From: Ecdyonurus torrentis
Taxonomy: Eukaryota; Arthropoda; Insecta; Ephemeroptera; Heptageniidae
Reading direction: 5' to 3'
DNA: 64,000 nt
Assembly (NCBI GenBank): GCA_949318235.1
Contig: OX439137.1
Span: 9,696,532-9,760,531 of the forward strand
Below, piece after piece: positions 1-12,182 of the stretch; position 1 is the stretch's first letter, and every line of letters starts with the position of its first letter. Below the pieces are notes generated by a model, which saw nothing but the letters and a program-made list of their open reading frames with translations, was not told the origin of the DNA and searched no databases. Made by a program: the position numbers and the translations under genes.

Positions 1-472
1 CTATTATGTGCGTATAACGTATGTTCAAATCAATTTATTTGCAAAATAAAGTTCAAAGTTACTGTTAACTTATTTTATAAACAAAACTTGATTTTACTTA
101 TCATGAAAAAAAAAAATAATTACACTGAAATATTAAAAAAAAAAGTGTAAAATGCAATATATAATGAAAAAATAAGTATAATATATAATATACACGTATT
201 TAGGTATTGGTATATTGCACTATACTTTATAATATATTGTGAGAGCGGGAAATAAATATCACAAAATTTATAAGTAAAATGTATAAAAAAAATTTGCGTT
301 GAAAGAAGACTATAGAGAGAAAGAGAGAGAGAGAAAGAGAGAGATTGTAACTTAAGATAAGAGAAAGCTGCAGCTTCAAAAAAGATTGTTATTTTACTGA
401 TTACTAAATGACTGCAGTATATGAATCGACATTATATTTAACTTTTAAGTAAAAAATTATTAATGTGTTTGC

Positions 473-601
<129 letters not shown>

Positions 602-995
602 ATATATTGTATTGTGTTACAAGATATAACATAAGTAATTTATTAAACAATGTATATCTTATGTGTCTATATATTACATGTCTATATGATTTTAATTTGC
701 TAAAAAGTTAGAGGTACCTTCTTAAATTATTAGCAAATTTTGATTTTTGTCTTGAAATAATATAATTTTTATACATACAAAAGTTATAATACTATACTAA
801 AATATGTATAATAGAATGAAGAACTATAACGTTACTTTATATACAACCATACACACTAAAAATGCTATAGGTATTGCAATCAATCTACAAAATGATATGC
901 AAGCGATGGAAAAAAAAATCATATATGTAGTATATTATCCTTGTATAATATATATTTCTTATAATAAGCATATAAGAATATGCACTGAGATATAG

Positions 996-996
996 A

Positions 997-1034
<38 letters not shown>
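996..1034. repeat. (GA)n microsatellite
   Basis: Perfect GA repeat of about 39 bases. Related purine-strand arrays are at 31261-31363, 43216-43249 and, as CT, 12117-12136 and 44252-44282. Confidence 0.95.
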
Positions 1035-1037
<3 letters not shown>

Positions 1038-1304
1038 TCTTGCTTTAATAATATAATGCTATTTATTATGCTAAAGTAACAATTTAATATTGTACATGCA
1101 TTTGTATTTTTATAAACTTTTTGCACTGAAAAATTATTATATAAAAAATAAAAAATAGTCGGGAAACATAATGTATTCTGCACACTATTTTATTGTGAAT
1201 GTGTTGTCAGCATATTACTAAATATTACTTTATAATTCACTAAGATCATGTAGTTAATATAGTGACACTTACTATATTGATGGCATTTTATAACCCACAC
1301 AAAT

Positions 1305-2140
1305 AAAAGTAAATATTAGGAGTACATATATTATAAAAAAGTTATACCAAGTATTCTGGGATACGACAGCAAGAAGAGAAATAAAATTACGCCGACTCAA
1401 TAAGAAATTATATACGAGTATAATGCAATATATATGATTCCAAGACGTACCCCTTGTATTTAACATTTAAACTGCATAGGTATAGCAAGTAAAAAGCGTA
1501 TGAAATGTTATTGTATCTCAACGTAAGTAATACTTAACCTAAAGAAAAACATTATATACAATATCATAATTAACAGAACGTATACACATCATAATATATA
1601 CTTTAAATATTTTATTTTTACATTGCTATATGTTATTCATATACCGTATACATGCAGCGGCATAGCAATATCCATACCATATATAAAAGTTGGATATGAT
1701 ATAACATAATGTATAATACACTGTATACAATAATGATTGTGTCGTGTAAATATTCTATATTATATTGTTTTAATGTAAGATCATGCGTATAGGTAAAACA
1801 GCGACGCATACTTTGTAATCTTCTTTTATAACACATAATAAAATTAAAATATTAGGAGTACATAATGATAATAAAAGTATTACTACTAGTACTCTCTTAT
1901 ACGACAGCAAGAAGAGAAAACATAATTGTGCGGACGCAGCGAGAATGATTATACACGATATATGAAGCTAAGACGTTGTTTTGTATAATATGACATTTAT
2001 ATATCCAGGTATAGCAAGTATATTACAAAGCGTATATTCATTGTATATATATAAGCAAGCGTAAGTAATTCTTAAATAAAAGAAAAATAATATATACAAT
2101 CATCATTAACAGAACGTATACACATAATAATATGTAAAAT
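1305..2140. repeat. Diverged direct duplication, two units of about 290 bp
   Basis: About 1305-1600 and 1847-2140 share blocks in the same order: ATTAGGAGTACATA, ACGACAGCAAGAAGAGAAA, GGTATAGCAAGTA, GTAAGTAAT, and TTAACAGAACGTATACACAT. Spacing is roughly kept but the copies are diverged. Neither has an open frame, so origin and function are unknown. Confidence 0.75.
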
Positions 2141-2495
2141 AAATATCTTGTTTATATGTTGCTAAATTATATATTCTAAATACAATAAGAATATATTATA
2201 TTATAACCTATTGTAAACGCTATATTATATTCTGTATGTATATTTTACTATACAGTTGGGTTGGCAGGAGAATGGCTCCTTGGCTCCTTAAAATTTAACA
2301 TACATTAGCATAGGAACACCATGTTATCATATCTAGAACAGAACCTGCCACCCCTCTCTACTTACGTGTAACCCTTACCATCTTATAAAATGTATTTAAT
2401 ATCAATTTTAATTGGCAACTATATCTTTAACATTATATCCTTTAAATTTTAAATTAACAAGCTTTTTATACACACATAATAATTTTTTTTTTTAG

Positions 2496-3781
2496 TTAAA
2501 ATTGCTTGAATTAACGACCAAAAAGGAAAGGCTGTCACCAACAGGTATTTTTTTATATTTATTTTTATGCAATAGTATTTTTTAACATAATATGTTAATT
2601 TAAATATTTAAATTACAGGAAAGCTCGTGAAGCATATCATAGGAGGGGAAAAATATCATTTCAACATTGAACAAAAAGTAGGTGAATTTAAAATTAAATC
2701 ATTCAAAATTTTATGCACAAATTTGCAATTTTTATTCACATCTTTAAAGTGAAAAAAATATGAGTTAAAGCAATAAAATTACTTTAAACTTTACTGGTAA
2801 TTGAATACATAAAATGTTATTGCTATATACTTAAATTTTCATTTCTTTTCATTACTTTTTGTTTCTTCTTGTTCTTGTTCTTCTCCTTTTTTTTTTTTTT
2901 TTTTTTTTTCTTTTTCTTTTCTTTAATCAAAGTTTTTAAAATATTGGATTGTTTTTATTGTTTCCAGTTGAGTTGGTTTGAAGCTCTAGAATTTTGTACA
3001 CAACGAGGTTTACACCTTCTCAAAATTGAAACAATAGAGGAGCAAGTTGCAATAACTACTTATCTTCAAAAATTAAGTAAGTCAATACCGAACTGGCACA
3101 AAGGGAATTTAGGGAGAGAATAAAACTCAAATCTCGACATTAAAAAAAACTCTTAGTGCTCCGGTCTTGAATTAACATTTTTTTTTTTTTTTTTATTTTT
3201 TTTTTATGGAAAGGGAGTCGGGGAGCAGCTATAACTAGAGTTAGATTTTTTCAGTGCGTGAAAATTTTACTGTAGCTTATTTAGCCTCAAATTGATTGAT
3301 TTTCTAAATTGCAATAAATTTGGTATAAATTAATTGTTTTATCTATATAACTTTTAAGTTTAGAAAAACAATAATTTGAAGTATAATAATATTTTACAAT
3401 AAGTATAAAAAAAAATCAATTATATCGAAAATCCTATACCGTTTTATAAATTTAGCAACTGATGTTTTATCATTTATTTTATCCACAGATATGAATGATA
3501 AATTTATTTATACTGGAGGTCATAAGATTGGTAAATGTGACTATGATTGGTTTGATAATTCTGACATGAAATTTACTTATTGGGAAAGAGATGAACCTTC
3601 ACAAACTGCTTCAGAAAACTGTCTTATCTTGTGGAAATTAAAGTGGTATGATTTACCTTGCGCGAACGGATATGAAGCTAATTTTATATGTGAATACCCT
3701 GAGAACTACTCTGGAAAATTTGAAGAAGAAATTTATGATGAAAATTGTATTAAATGTACACATAAGGCCTGCAAAAATGAC
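2496..3781 (+). CDS. CTLD cassette 1 of the lectin gene
   Basis: Exons are 2496-2544, 2619-2677, 2968-3076 and 3489-3781 (170 codons). All acceptors end in AG and the donors are GTATTT, GTAGGT, GTAAGT and GTTAGT. The domain starts near GKLVKHIIGG, passes LSWFEALEFC, and ends with KWYDLPC and FICEYPEN. A linker tail with three extra cysteines (CIKCTHKAC) leads to the next cassette. A 25-base poly-T tract lies about 60 bases before exon 3. Confidence 0.85.
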
Positions 3782-4748
3782 GTTAGTTAATTTTAAAACA
3801 ATAATGCCTAAAAAAATTAAGATTGATCTATAATTTATTTATTAATTTTGTAGGTTTTTGCTCAGTTTTATAAATACAATTAAAATATTTAAATAATGAA
3901 AATAAAATTTTTCTTTAGTATTTATAGTTTACTATATACTTGCACGACATATTACAATACTTTTATGCATTAGATATATAGGATCTATGCACTCATGTTG
4001 GATAACTCAATAACATGGGAATGGCATAGGAAAATAACTAATTTTGCCAGTTTAAAAACCCTATGCAATCAATTTGTTGTATAACCATCTCATGTGAGAA
4101 AAATAACAATAACAAAAAATTGACAGATTTTCCAAAGAAAATTGCTTAAAACGAAGTTGATCCTATGCTCAGCAATGTTGTTCACTACCCCAGTATGGCC
4201 TCCAAGCGCATTAAATATGACGCCATCCGCATACACCCTATATAATCATTTATTTAACACATACTATGCTGAAAACAATTACATCTACCATATTATGTTT
4301 TTTAATGTATAAAATATTTTACAATTTTTTGTAGATACAATTGCTTAAAGTCATTGAAAATGACAGTTCTCAAGAGACAAGTAAGATACTTTTTAATCTT
4401 CTCATATACTTATTAGTTAGGTAATAATATAAAACTTATTGTATTAATTTTAGTCCCAGGAAAGATTGTGAAGCATGTTATAGGAGGGAGACGATATCAT
4501 CTGAATTCTGAACAAATTGTAAGTTGTTCTAACTTTTCTCCCTTTGACTCATGGGAATTTTAAACACTTTTAATAGAAAATTAAATGCCGTTTGAGTTGT
4601 GCTCTTAATTTAAAAATATATACGAGCTTTTACACCGATTAATTAACATAATAAATATTCATTACGTATCAAAAACTAACCTTAATTAATAAAATAAATA
4701 ATTAAAATTGCCAGTAATGAACTTTTTGACTTCTTTTAATGGTGCACT

Positions 4749-4794
<46 letters not shown>

Positions 4795-7700
4795 AAATTT
4801 GCCTCTTATAGAGCATTTTTAACGTATATATAAATATACTGTATATTATATAGGAAAATATATGCTAATTTATAACGTCGCAATATTTTTTATCGTCGTT
4901 GTATTACAAGTATTGTCAATAATTGATTATTTTAATTTATTTGTATTTATGTTTCAAGTTAAATTGGTTTGATGCCTTTAAATTCTGTACACAAAGAGGA
5001 TTAAAACTGCTCAAAGTAGAAACAATGAAAGAACAAATTACAATTACAAATTATCTTCAAAAGTTAGGTATGAAAATTAAAAATAATCACAATTTTTATT
5101 GAAATATGACGGCTTATAGCACAATAAGCTTTATCACTTTTTTTTTTCATCCACAGATATGAATGATAAATATATTTATACTGGTGGTCATAAGATTGGT
5201 AAATGTAACTATGATTGGTTTGATAATTCTGGAATGAATTTTACTTATTGGGAAAAAGACCAACCTTCAGAAACTGCTACAGAAAACTGTCTTATCTTAT
5301 GGAAATTAAAGTGGTATGATCTACCTTGTGCGAATGGATTTGAAGCTAATTTTATATGTGAATACCCTGAGAACTACTCTGGAAAATTTGAAGAAGAAAT
5401 TTATGATGAGAATTGTATTAAATGCAAAAATGCTGAACATTGCAAAAATGACGTAAGTAATTTAAAGGTATAGACAACATGAAAACATTAGTATTTATAT
5501 TACAAAACACATAATGGGACTTACATCAATAAGATTAATTATATGGTCTTAAAACCCAACTGAGGCGTCGTAGCAGTGATCAGATATTTCAATTTATGCA
5601 ACCCGCACAACATTTTGATACTGATTTTTGCCTGTTTCTGACGTCATAAATAGAAATATTCACACAAATTGCATACTTTACAGTTTTTTCACGCTCTCTT
5701 GTGGGGCCACATTTACATTCTGGTAAAAATTATCATCAGTTTTGTAGATGCCATTTCGTGTTTAATGGTTACAAAGAACGTGCGTTGTTTCATGTTTTCT
5801 ATGCGCCTTTAAAATTAAAATATATAATAAATACAAATAAGTATTAAAGAATACATAAAAACAATTAATATGTCAATCTCATATAAAACGATGTAAGTTG
5901 TTCCGCTTTTGTTAACATTAAATAAAATGTAAATACGGGAAAATTCAAATTTTTAGTACCAATACCTCTTCAGCCTATATAATCGACATTTTTTTTAATA
6001 TATTATATATATATATATACCCTGCTCACAAAACCGTGATTTTAGCCGCTCGGTTCTGAGAAAAATAAAAAAAACCGCGCGGTTCTCAATAAACCGTGCA
6101 AAAGCCGCGCGGTTCTTAAAAAACCGTGCAAAAGCCGCGCGGCCCTTATAAAACCGCGCGGTTCCTAAGAACCGCGCGGTTTTTGCACGGTTTTTAGAAT
6201 AAGGTCACGTGATCTAGCGCATGCGCATTTAGGATGTGTGAGAAAGATGCGCAGTGTGTCAGTGAACTTGAGCATTGAAGAAGCAAATATGGCGAATATA
6301 CTTTGTGTTGTTTTTTACGTGAATATTAAGTACAAAGGATTGTAAGAAGCTAAATAATTAGTGCTCGATGTTTATAAATGAGGTAAGAATTTACTGAATG
6401 TATAAATCCAAAGTTTTAATGTCAGTAGAGGGCTAAAACAGTGATTTTTGTTACATGTCCTTGGGCGCGGCTATGGCGAGTGGCTTTGAACTTCGCAAAG
6501 ACCAACGTTTTTCTATACACGCATCATGGAACGTAAAGTTTTTTTTTGTTTTTTTTTTTTTTTTGTAATATATATTGGGTTTGTTTTAATTAGAATGTAT
6601 ATTAAATATATATTTTTATGTCTTAGATTTTGTTTGTTGAACCCAATAATTATATGTATTTCATAATTTTTATATGTATTTTCTTTTGATTGAAAAAGCG
6701 TGGTATTTATATAAAAGGTACGCTTTTTCAATGAAAATGTGTGTAGTATCTAATGGTATTTTTGTTATTCAATGGTACACATACGTGTGTAAGTAGAAAA
6801 TGTTGTGTTCTGTTAACTAATTCAGGTGCAGTGAAAATAAAAGTAAGTTTTTTGCGACATTATTGAACCAGAAAGGTGCGGAGCCCACTGAAAGCGTCGG
6901 AGAAGGCGGCATTTGGGTTCAACAGCACGCGCCATGTAAACCATAGAGCCATCTGGGTTCAACGTGAGAACCGCCCGGCAGCCGCGCGGTTCGCGGCAGC
7001 CGCGCGGTTCGCGGCAGCCGCGCGGTTCCTGGCAGCCGCGCGGTTCCCGGCAGCCGCGCGGTTTCAACCCAAAAACCGCGCGGTAACCGCCCGGTAACCG
7101 CCCGGTTACCGCCCGGTAACCGCCCGGTAACCGCGCGGTAACCGCGCGGTAACCGGGCGGTTACCGCGCGGTTACCGAGCTCGGTTTTTTGCCCGGTAAC
7201 CGCGCGGTTTTTTGCGCGGTTTTGTGAGCAGGGTATATATATATATATATATAGAAATGTCTTGAATTTTTTTTTTAAATAATTATCACTTAAGGATGGA
7301 AGTAAAATATTTTGCTTTATACAAATTGCATAATATAACAATAATTGTGATATCCTGGTTACTCCGATATAGCGGCCCTATAAGCGGCAGTAACTTTTCG
7401 CCTTCATCATTTATTAATGTTCTTATATAATTTTTTTTTTCATAATATGTCTACTAAAATTAAATATTTTTTTTTTATATAATTTCTATTAAGACATTGA
7501 TGCGTAAAACAGCTATTAAATTTTTTATAGATAAAAATGCTTCTTGATATCAAGAACAGAAAAACATCTTCAACAAGTAAGCTGACTTAACAAAGTATTT
7601 ACTTTTATATTAAAATATCTTGTAGTAATGTTAATTAATTTGGATATTTTTTGTACGTGTTTAGTTCCAGGAAAAATTGTGAAACATCTTATCGGAGAAA

Positions 7701-9456
7701 GAAAATATCATCTGAATATAGGACACATTGTAGGCTGTATTTTTTATTGCTTTTTCAAACTAACATTTGGTTTATATTAAAGGCGTTGAACACCTTGAAC
7801 AAAAAATATGTATATCCGAACATATAACGACTATAAATATCATATCAACATTGATTTGGCCGGAGATATTGATTTGTAATTTATTTTCCATTCACGAAAT
7901 AAAAAATGTGGGTTTATGATATCACAACTCACTGATCCATGCGCGCGGAAACAGGCGAGCTGTGACGTCAGAAACCCGTATTTTTATATCATGGATAGAA
8001 AATAAATTAGAAATCAATGACTCCGGCCTAATCAAAATTAATTGTTATTTAGGTTTGTTAGGATCCTAGACAAGTTTTTGCAAGGTGTTCTATGCCTTTG
8101 ATAGAAAATTATTATTAATCATATCATTAAAAAATATCAATCCTAAAAAAAAGTTGCAATTTCCCTCCCTGTAGTTTTGTCTTCATTTTTTCTATTGAAC
8201 ACTTTGTATATGAAAATGTAATACAATCTTTGGCAAAATTTAATTCCTTTTAAATCCCTCATGATAACGCTAAATATAATTGCTTAGTGACCTTGGCAGT
8301 ACCTTATCAGAAAAAAATGTAAACTGCAATACATTAAGAATTATATCAATATTTTGTTTTTAAATTCATTGGGGGAGGGGGGGGGGTAAGAACAATTAAA
8401 TTAACATATTGGTTACAATTTTTTTTAAGTTTCTTATATTAAGGGAGTAGGGTACCGACCTTATATCTAAAAAACTAAAAGTGTTTTGGGTCTAAATTTG
8501 GTGTCATTGTGTAGCTAACGGTCACATCTAGCCGTGATAAAAATGTCAAGATATTTGATCAACCCGAAAAAATGAAAAAAATATTGAAATTAACATTGGG
8601 TCTTATGGGCTTAAATTTAAAAAAATCATATAAAATTAATTTGCACAGTGATCCCCCAAAATTTTTATACATTTGAAATTGTCTTAAGCTGAAGTATCAT
8701 TGTGCAAAATGTCAGATTTTTTTGACGAGAAAAGTTGAATCTAATGGCTGACGTCGGTGCCCTACTCCCTTAAGATGCAGAAATGGCTCACATTTTTATT
8801 TTTGAATAATCATTAAACGGACTGTAATGGGTCGTTTAAAGCCCCTTTCAAAACAGTCTGATAACATTTTTTTATTCTAAAATAAAACATTATATTAAAA
8901 TTGTATTAAGTTTGGCAAAAACCTATTTTGTATTGCATTATTAAATTTAGATGTCATGTTTTTTTTTCAGCTCGATTGGTTTGACGCGTACAAGTTTTGC
9001 ACACAACGAGGTTTACATCTACTTAAAGTTGAAACTTTGGAAGAACAAATTGCAATCACGACCTACCTTAAGGAATTAAGTAAATATATTTATAAACTAT
9101 TTTACTTACACAGAAAAAAAATATATAGCAAGTATACATAAATTTTGTAAATTGTAACAAGTATATAAACATGAGTTTGGAACAGATGGTTATACGGTAA
9201 AGATCATATACCGCTATAAAATGCAAGTAAAACATAATTCGATAAAATTGGATTCATTTGGATTAAATGAAATTTCACTTTGATTATAGGTGTTATTGTA
9301 TAGTATTGATCAATACCTGTTCCAGATTAATATTTACATATTGCAATTTATTATAATGTACCCCATGGAAATCAAAATTTTTAAAGTCATTATAACACTG
9401 TATGCCTATTTTGCTCTTTTTTATTTGAGCTCTATATTCCCCTCATACCTGTTATA

Positions 9457-9488
<32 letters not shown>

Positions 9489-12115
9489 CGTCTTTATTCA
9501 AAAAAATGCAAGGAAAAACAATTTACAAATTTTTGAAAGGGCGAGGTTTAAGCCTGACAATATGTCTGGCCCACTCTTACACCTAACCCCAACAGAAAAA
9601 CATTCATGACATCATTTAATTACATTCAAAATTTCGATCAGAGGAAATATTAATACTACGTAATAGGAAAAAAAATTAATAATAGAAAGAAAAAAATATA
9701 TAAATATTAATATGTATAAGATATATTTATGATTTACGCAAATTTGATCATGTGTCTGAATTTTACACCAAATTATCATGGCCTAGAATCACTGAGCGTC
9801 GAGAATATCATATTTTATGTCAAATGTATAAAATAATTCATTGTGATCAGCCTCAGTATTTAAAAAATATGTTTACACTCATGAGTTCAGTTCACTCTCG
9901 CAATACTAGATCTCATAAATATTATTTACAAATACCTAATATTAAAACAGATTGTTTCTCCTTATTAGGAGCTAAGCTATGGAATAAATTACCTGATGAT
10001 GTATGTTGTATGTCTACAATCTCAATGTTTAAAAAATCTATTTCTAAAAGATTATGCTAGTAACTAGCTCATATATTATTGTACTTATCTTTTCTTATTA
10101 AAACATAATGTTATAAGTGGACACAAAATAATATGTTAATTATAATTGGTTATTTTTATTATTCCATACAGTGTCGTCACTTATTTCCGGTTCAGTTGAT
10201 AGGACTCATTGTCCTGACTGCGCCTTTTGTTCAATTTTTAATAATTTATTATGTATATTTCATCTGCTGCTAATTTGTTGTTTGAACAATAAAGACTATT
10301 ATTTATTTATTTTATTATTATTATTAGAAAAAAAAAATAAAAGTTTTATATCACTTTATAGAAAAAGATGCATAACAAAGGTGTTATATCTTATTTACCT
10401 GTTATCTTATTTACCTGTTATCTTTTATCATTATGTTGCCAGTTTTCTATTTTCACATAAAAATATATGACGTTTTAAAAGTTATTCATTTCACTTCAGT
10501 ACCAGCTATAAGTACCGCAACGAAATCATAAAATTTCACAACTATACACTGAAATGCATTACTAAAATTGAAAGTTATTCATTTCGTTTCGGTACATAGT
10601 CAATTGTTTACGTGTATAGAAATACATATTACACTAATAAACTCATTTTTATATTTAAAATTAGGAGTTAAAATATCCTTCTAATTTATACATGATTATT
10701 TTATACTGTTAAAAACTAAAGCGCCAAGATAGACCAGACCTAATAAAATGTCTCGTATCACCTAAATCTGACTGTTATATAATTTGATACCCATTTAAAA
10801 TCAATTGGTTAAAGAATCGTAAAATGATTTGCCTTATTTAAAATTTTTAATTAAAAAATGTAATGTAAAACGGCCATAATTATTTAAATTAACCTCTTTT
10901 AAATAGTTTATTATAATAATAGTTTTATTTAAGAAACACACGAATATTACAGCCATAATGTGCTTTTAATAATCAAACACAAATTGGGATCTGCAGACCT
11001 GAAAACAATTTTTATCACAATTTAAATATGCTACCACAAGAGAGCGTAAAAATACTCTATAGTATAAATAATGTTTTTTATGAGATTGTTTCTGTGTCTG
11101 ATGATTCTGTTCAGAAAGAGGCAAAAATTAGTATGAAAATGTTGTGCCGGTTGCATAAATCAAAATTTTCTAATCACCGCTACGAAAAACGTTTAATGAA
11201 ACCGAAACTGAAATAACTTCAGTTGAGTTTTAAGAAAAACTAATGATATTATTTAAAGTCCCATCCAGGTTTATTATGATGTAGATGGAAAAATTTTCTT
11301 CTAGTCTATTCCTATAACTAAAATATATTTTCTTATACACATTTTATTTTCAGATATGAATAATGTATTTATTTACACTGGAGGCCATAAGATAGACAAA
11401 TGTGACTATGATTGGTTTGATGAATCTGGTATGAATTTCACTTATTGGGAAGAAGGAGAACCTTCCCAAAGAAAAACAGAAAATTGTCTAATCTTATGGA
11501 AAATGAAATGGTACGACCTGCCATGCCAGAATGGTTATCGGGCTAATTACATATGTGAATATCCTTCAAACTACACTGAAAGTTTAACTGAAGAAATCTA
11601 TGATGATAAATGTATAAGATGTGTTACCGAGGACTGTAAAAATGACGTAGGTTTATAAAATAATTATTTAATAAATTTCTCTATATTTAAAATGTTTTAC
11701 TTTTCTATATTATATACTCTATTTACTTTATATATAAATATATTTATATATAATATTTTTTTTCCAGATATCATTGCTTGAATTCACTATGGCAAATATT
11801 CCAAAAACACGTAAGAATTTTTTTAACATTAAAGATAAAAAAAAAGTAGTAAAACTTTAAACTTTGTAGTTCACAGAACTAAATATCATGCATTGGAAAC
11901 TATTATTATTTATTTAAATCTTCTTTTTAATTTTTTTTAAAATTTATATTGTTTGACTACTATTCTCATATTTGTTTATGGATTGTTTGAGTAAGGAGTA
12001 TTAGTTGTCTCAGGGGCGTTCATAAAAACTACGTGCAAAGCCCTATGACAAACATATATAGGGGGAGGGCGGGGTGATAACGCTCTATACAGGAGTTAGA
12101 TTCTATCTAGCCATC

Positions 12116-12182
<67 letters not shown>

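Noticed and set aside
6822..7341. Frames with repeated PRGCREPRGCR and AAARF units
   Set aside because: They arise from the GCGCGGTT arrays at the right end of the hAT-like element and read in both strands; no independent coding evidence.
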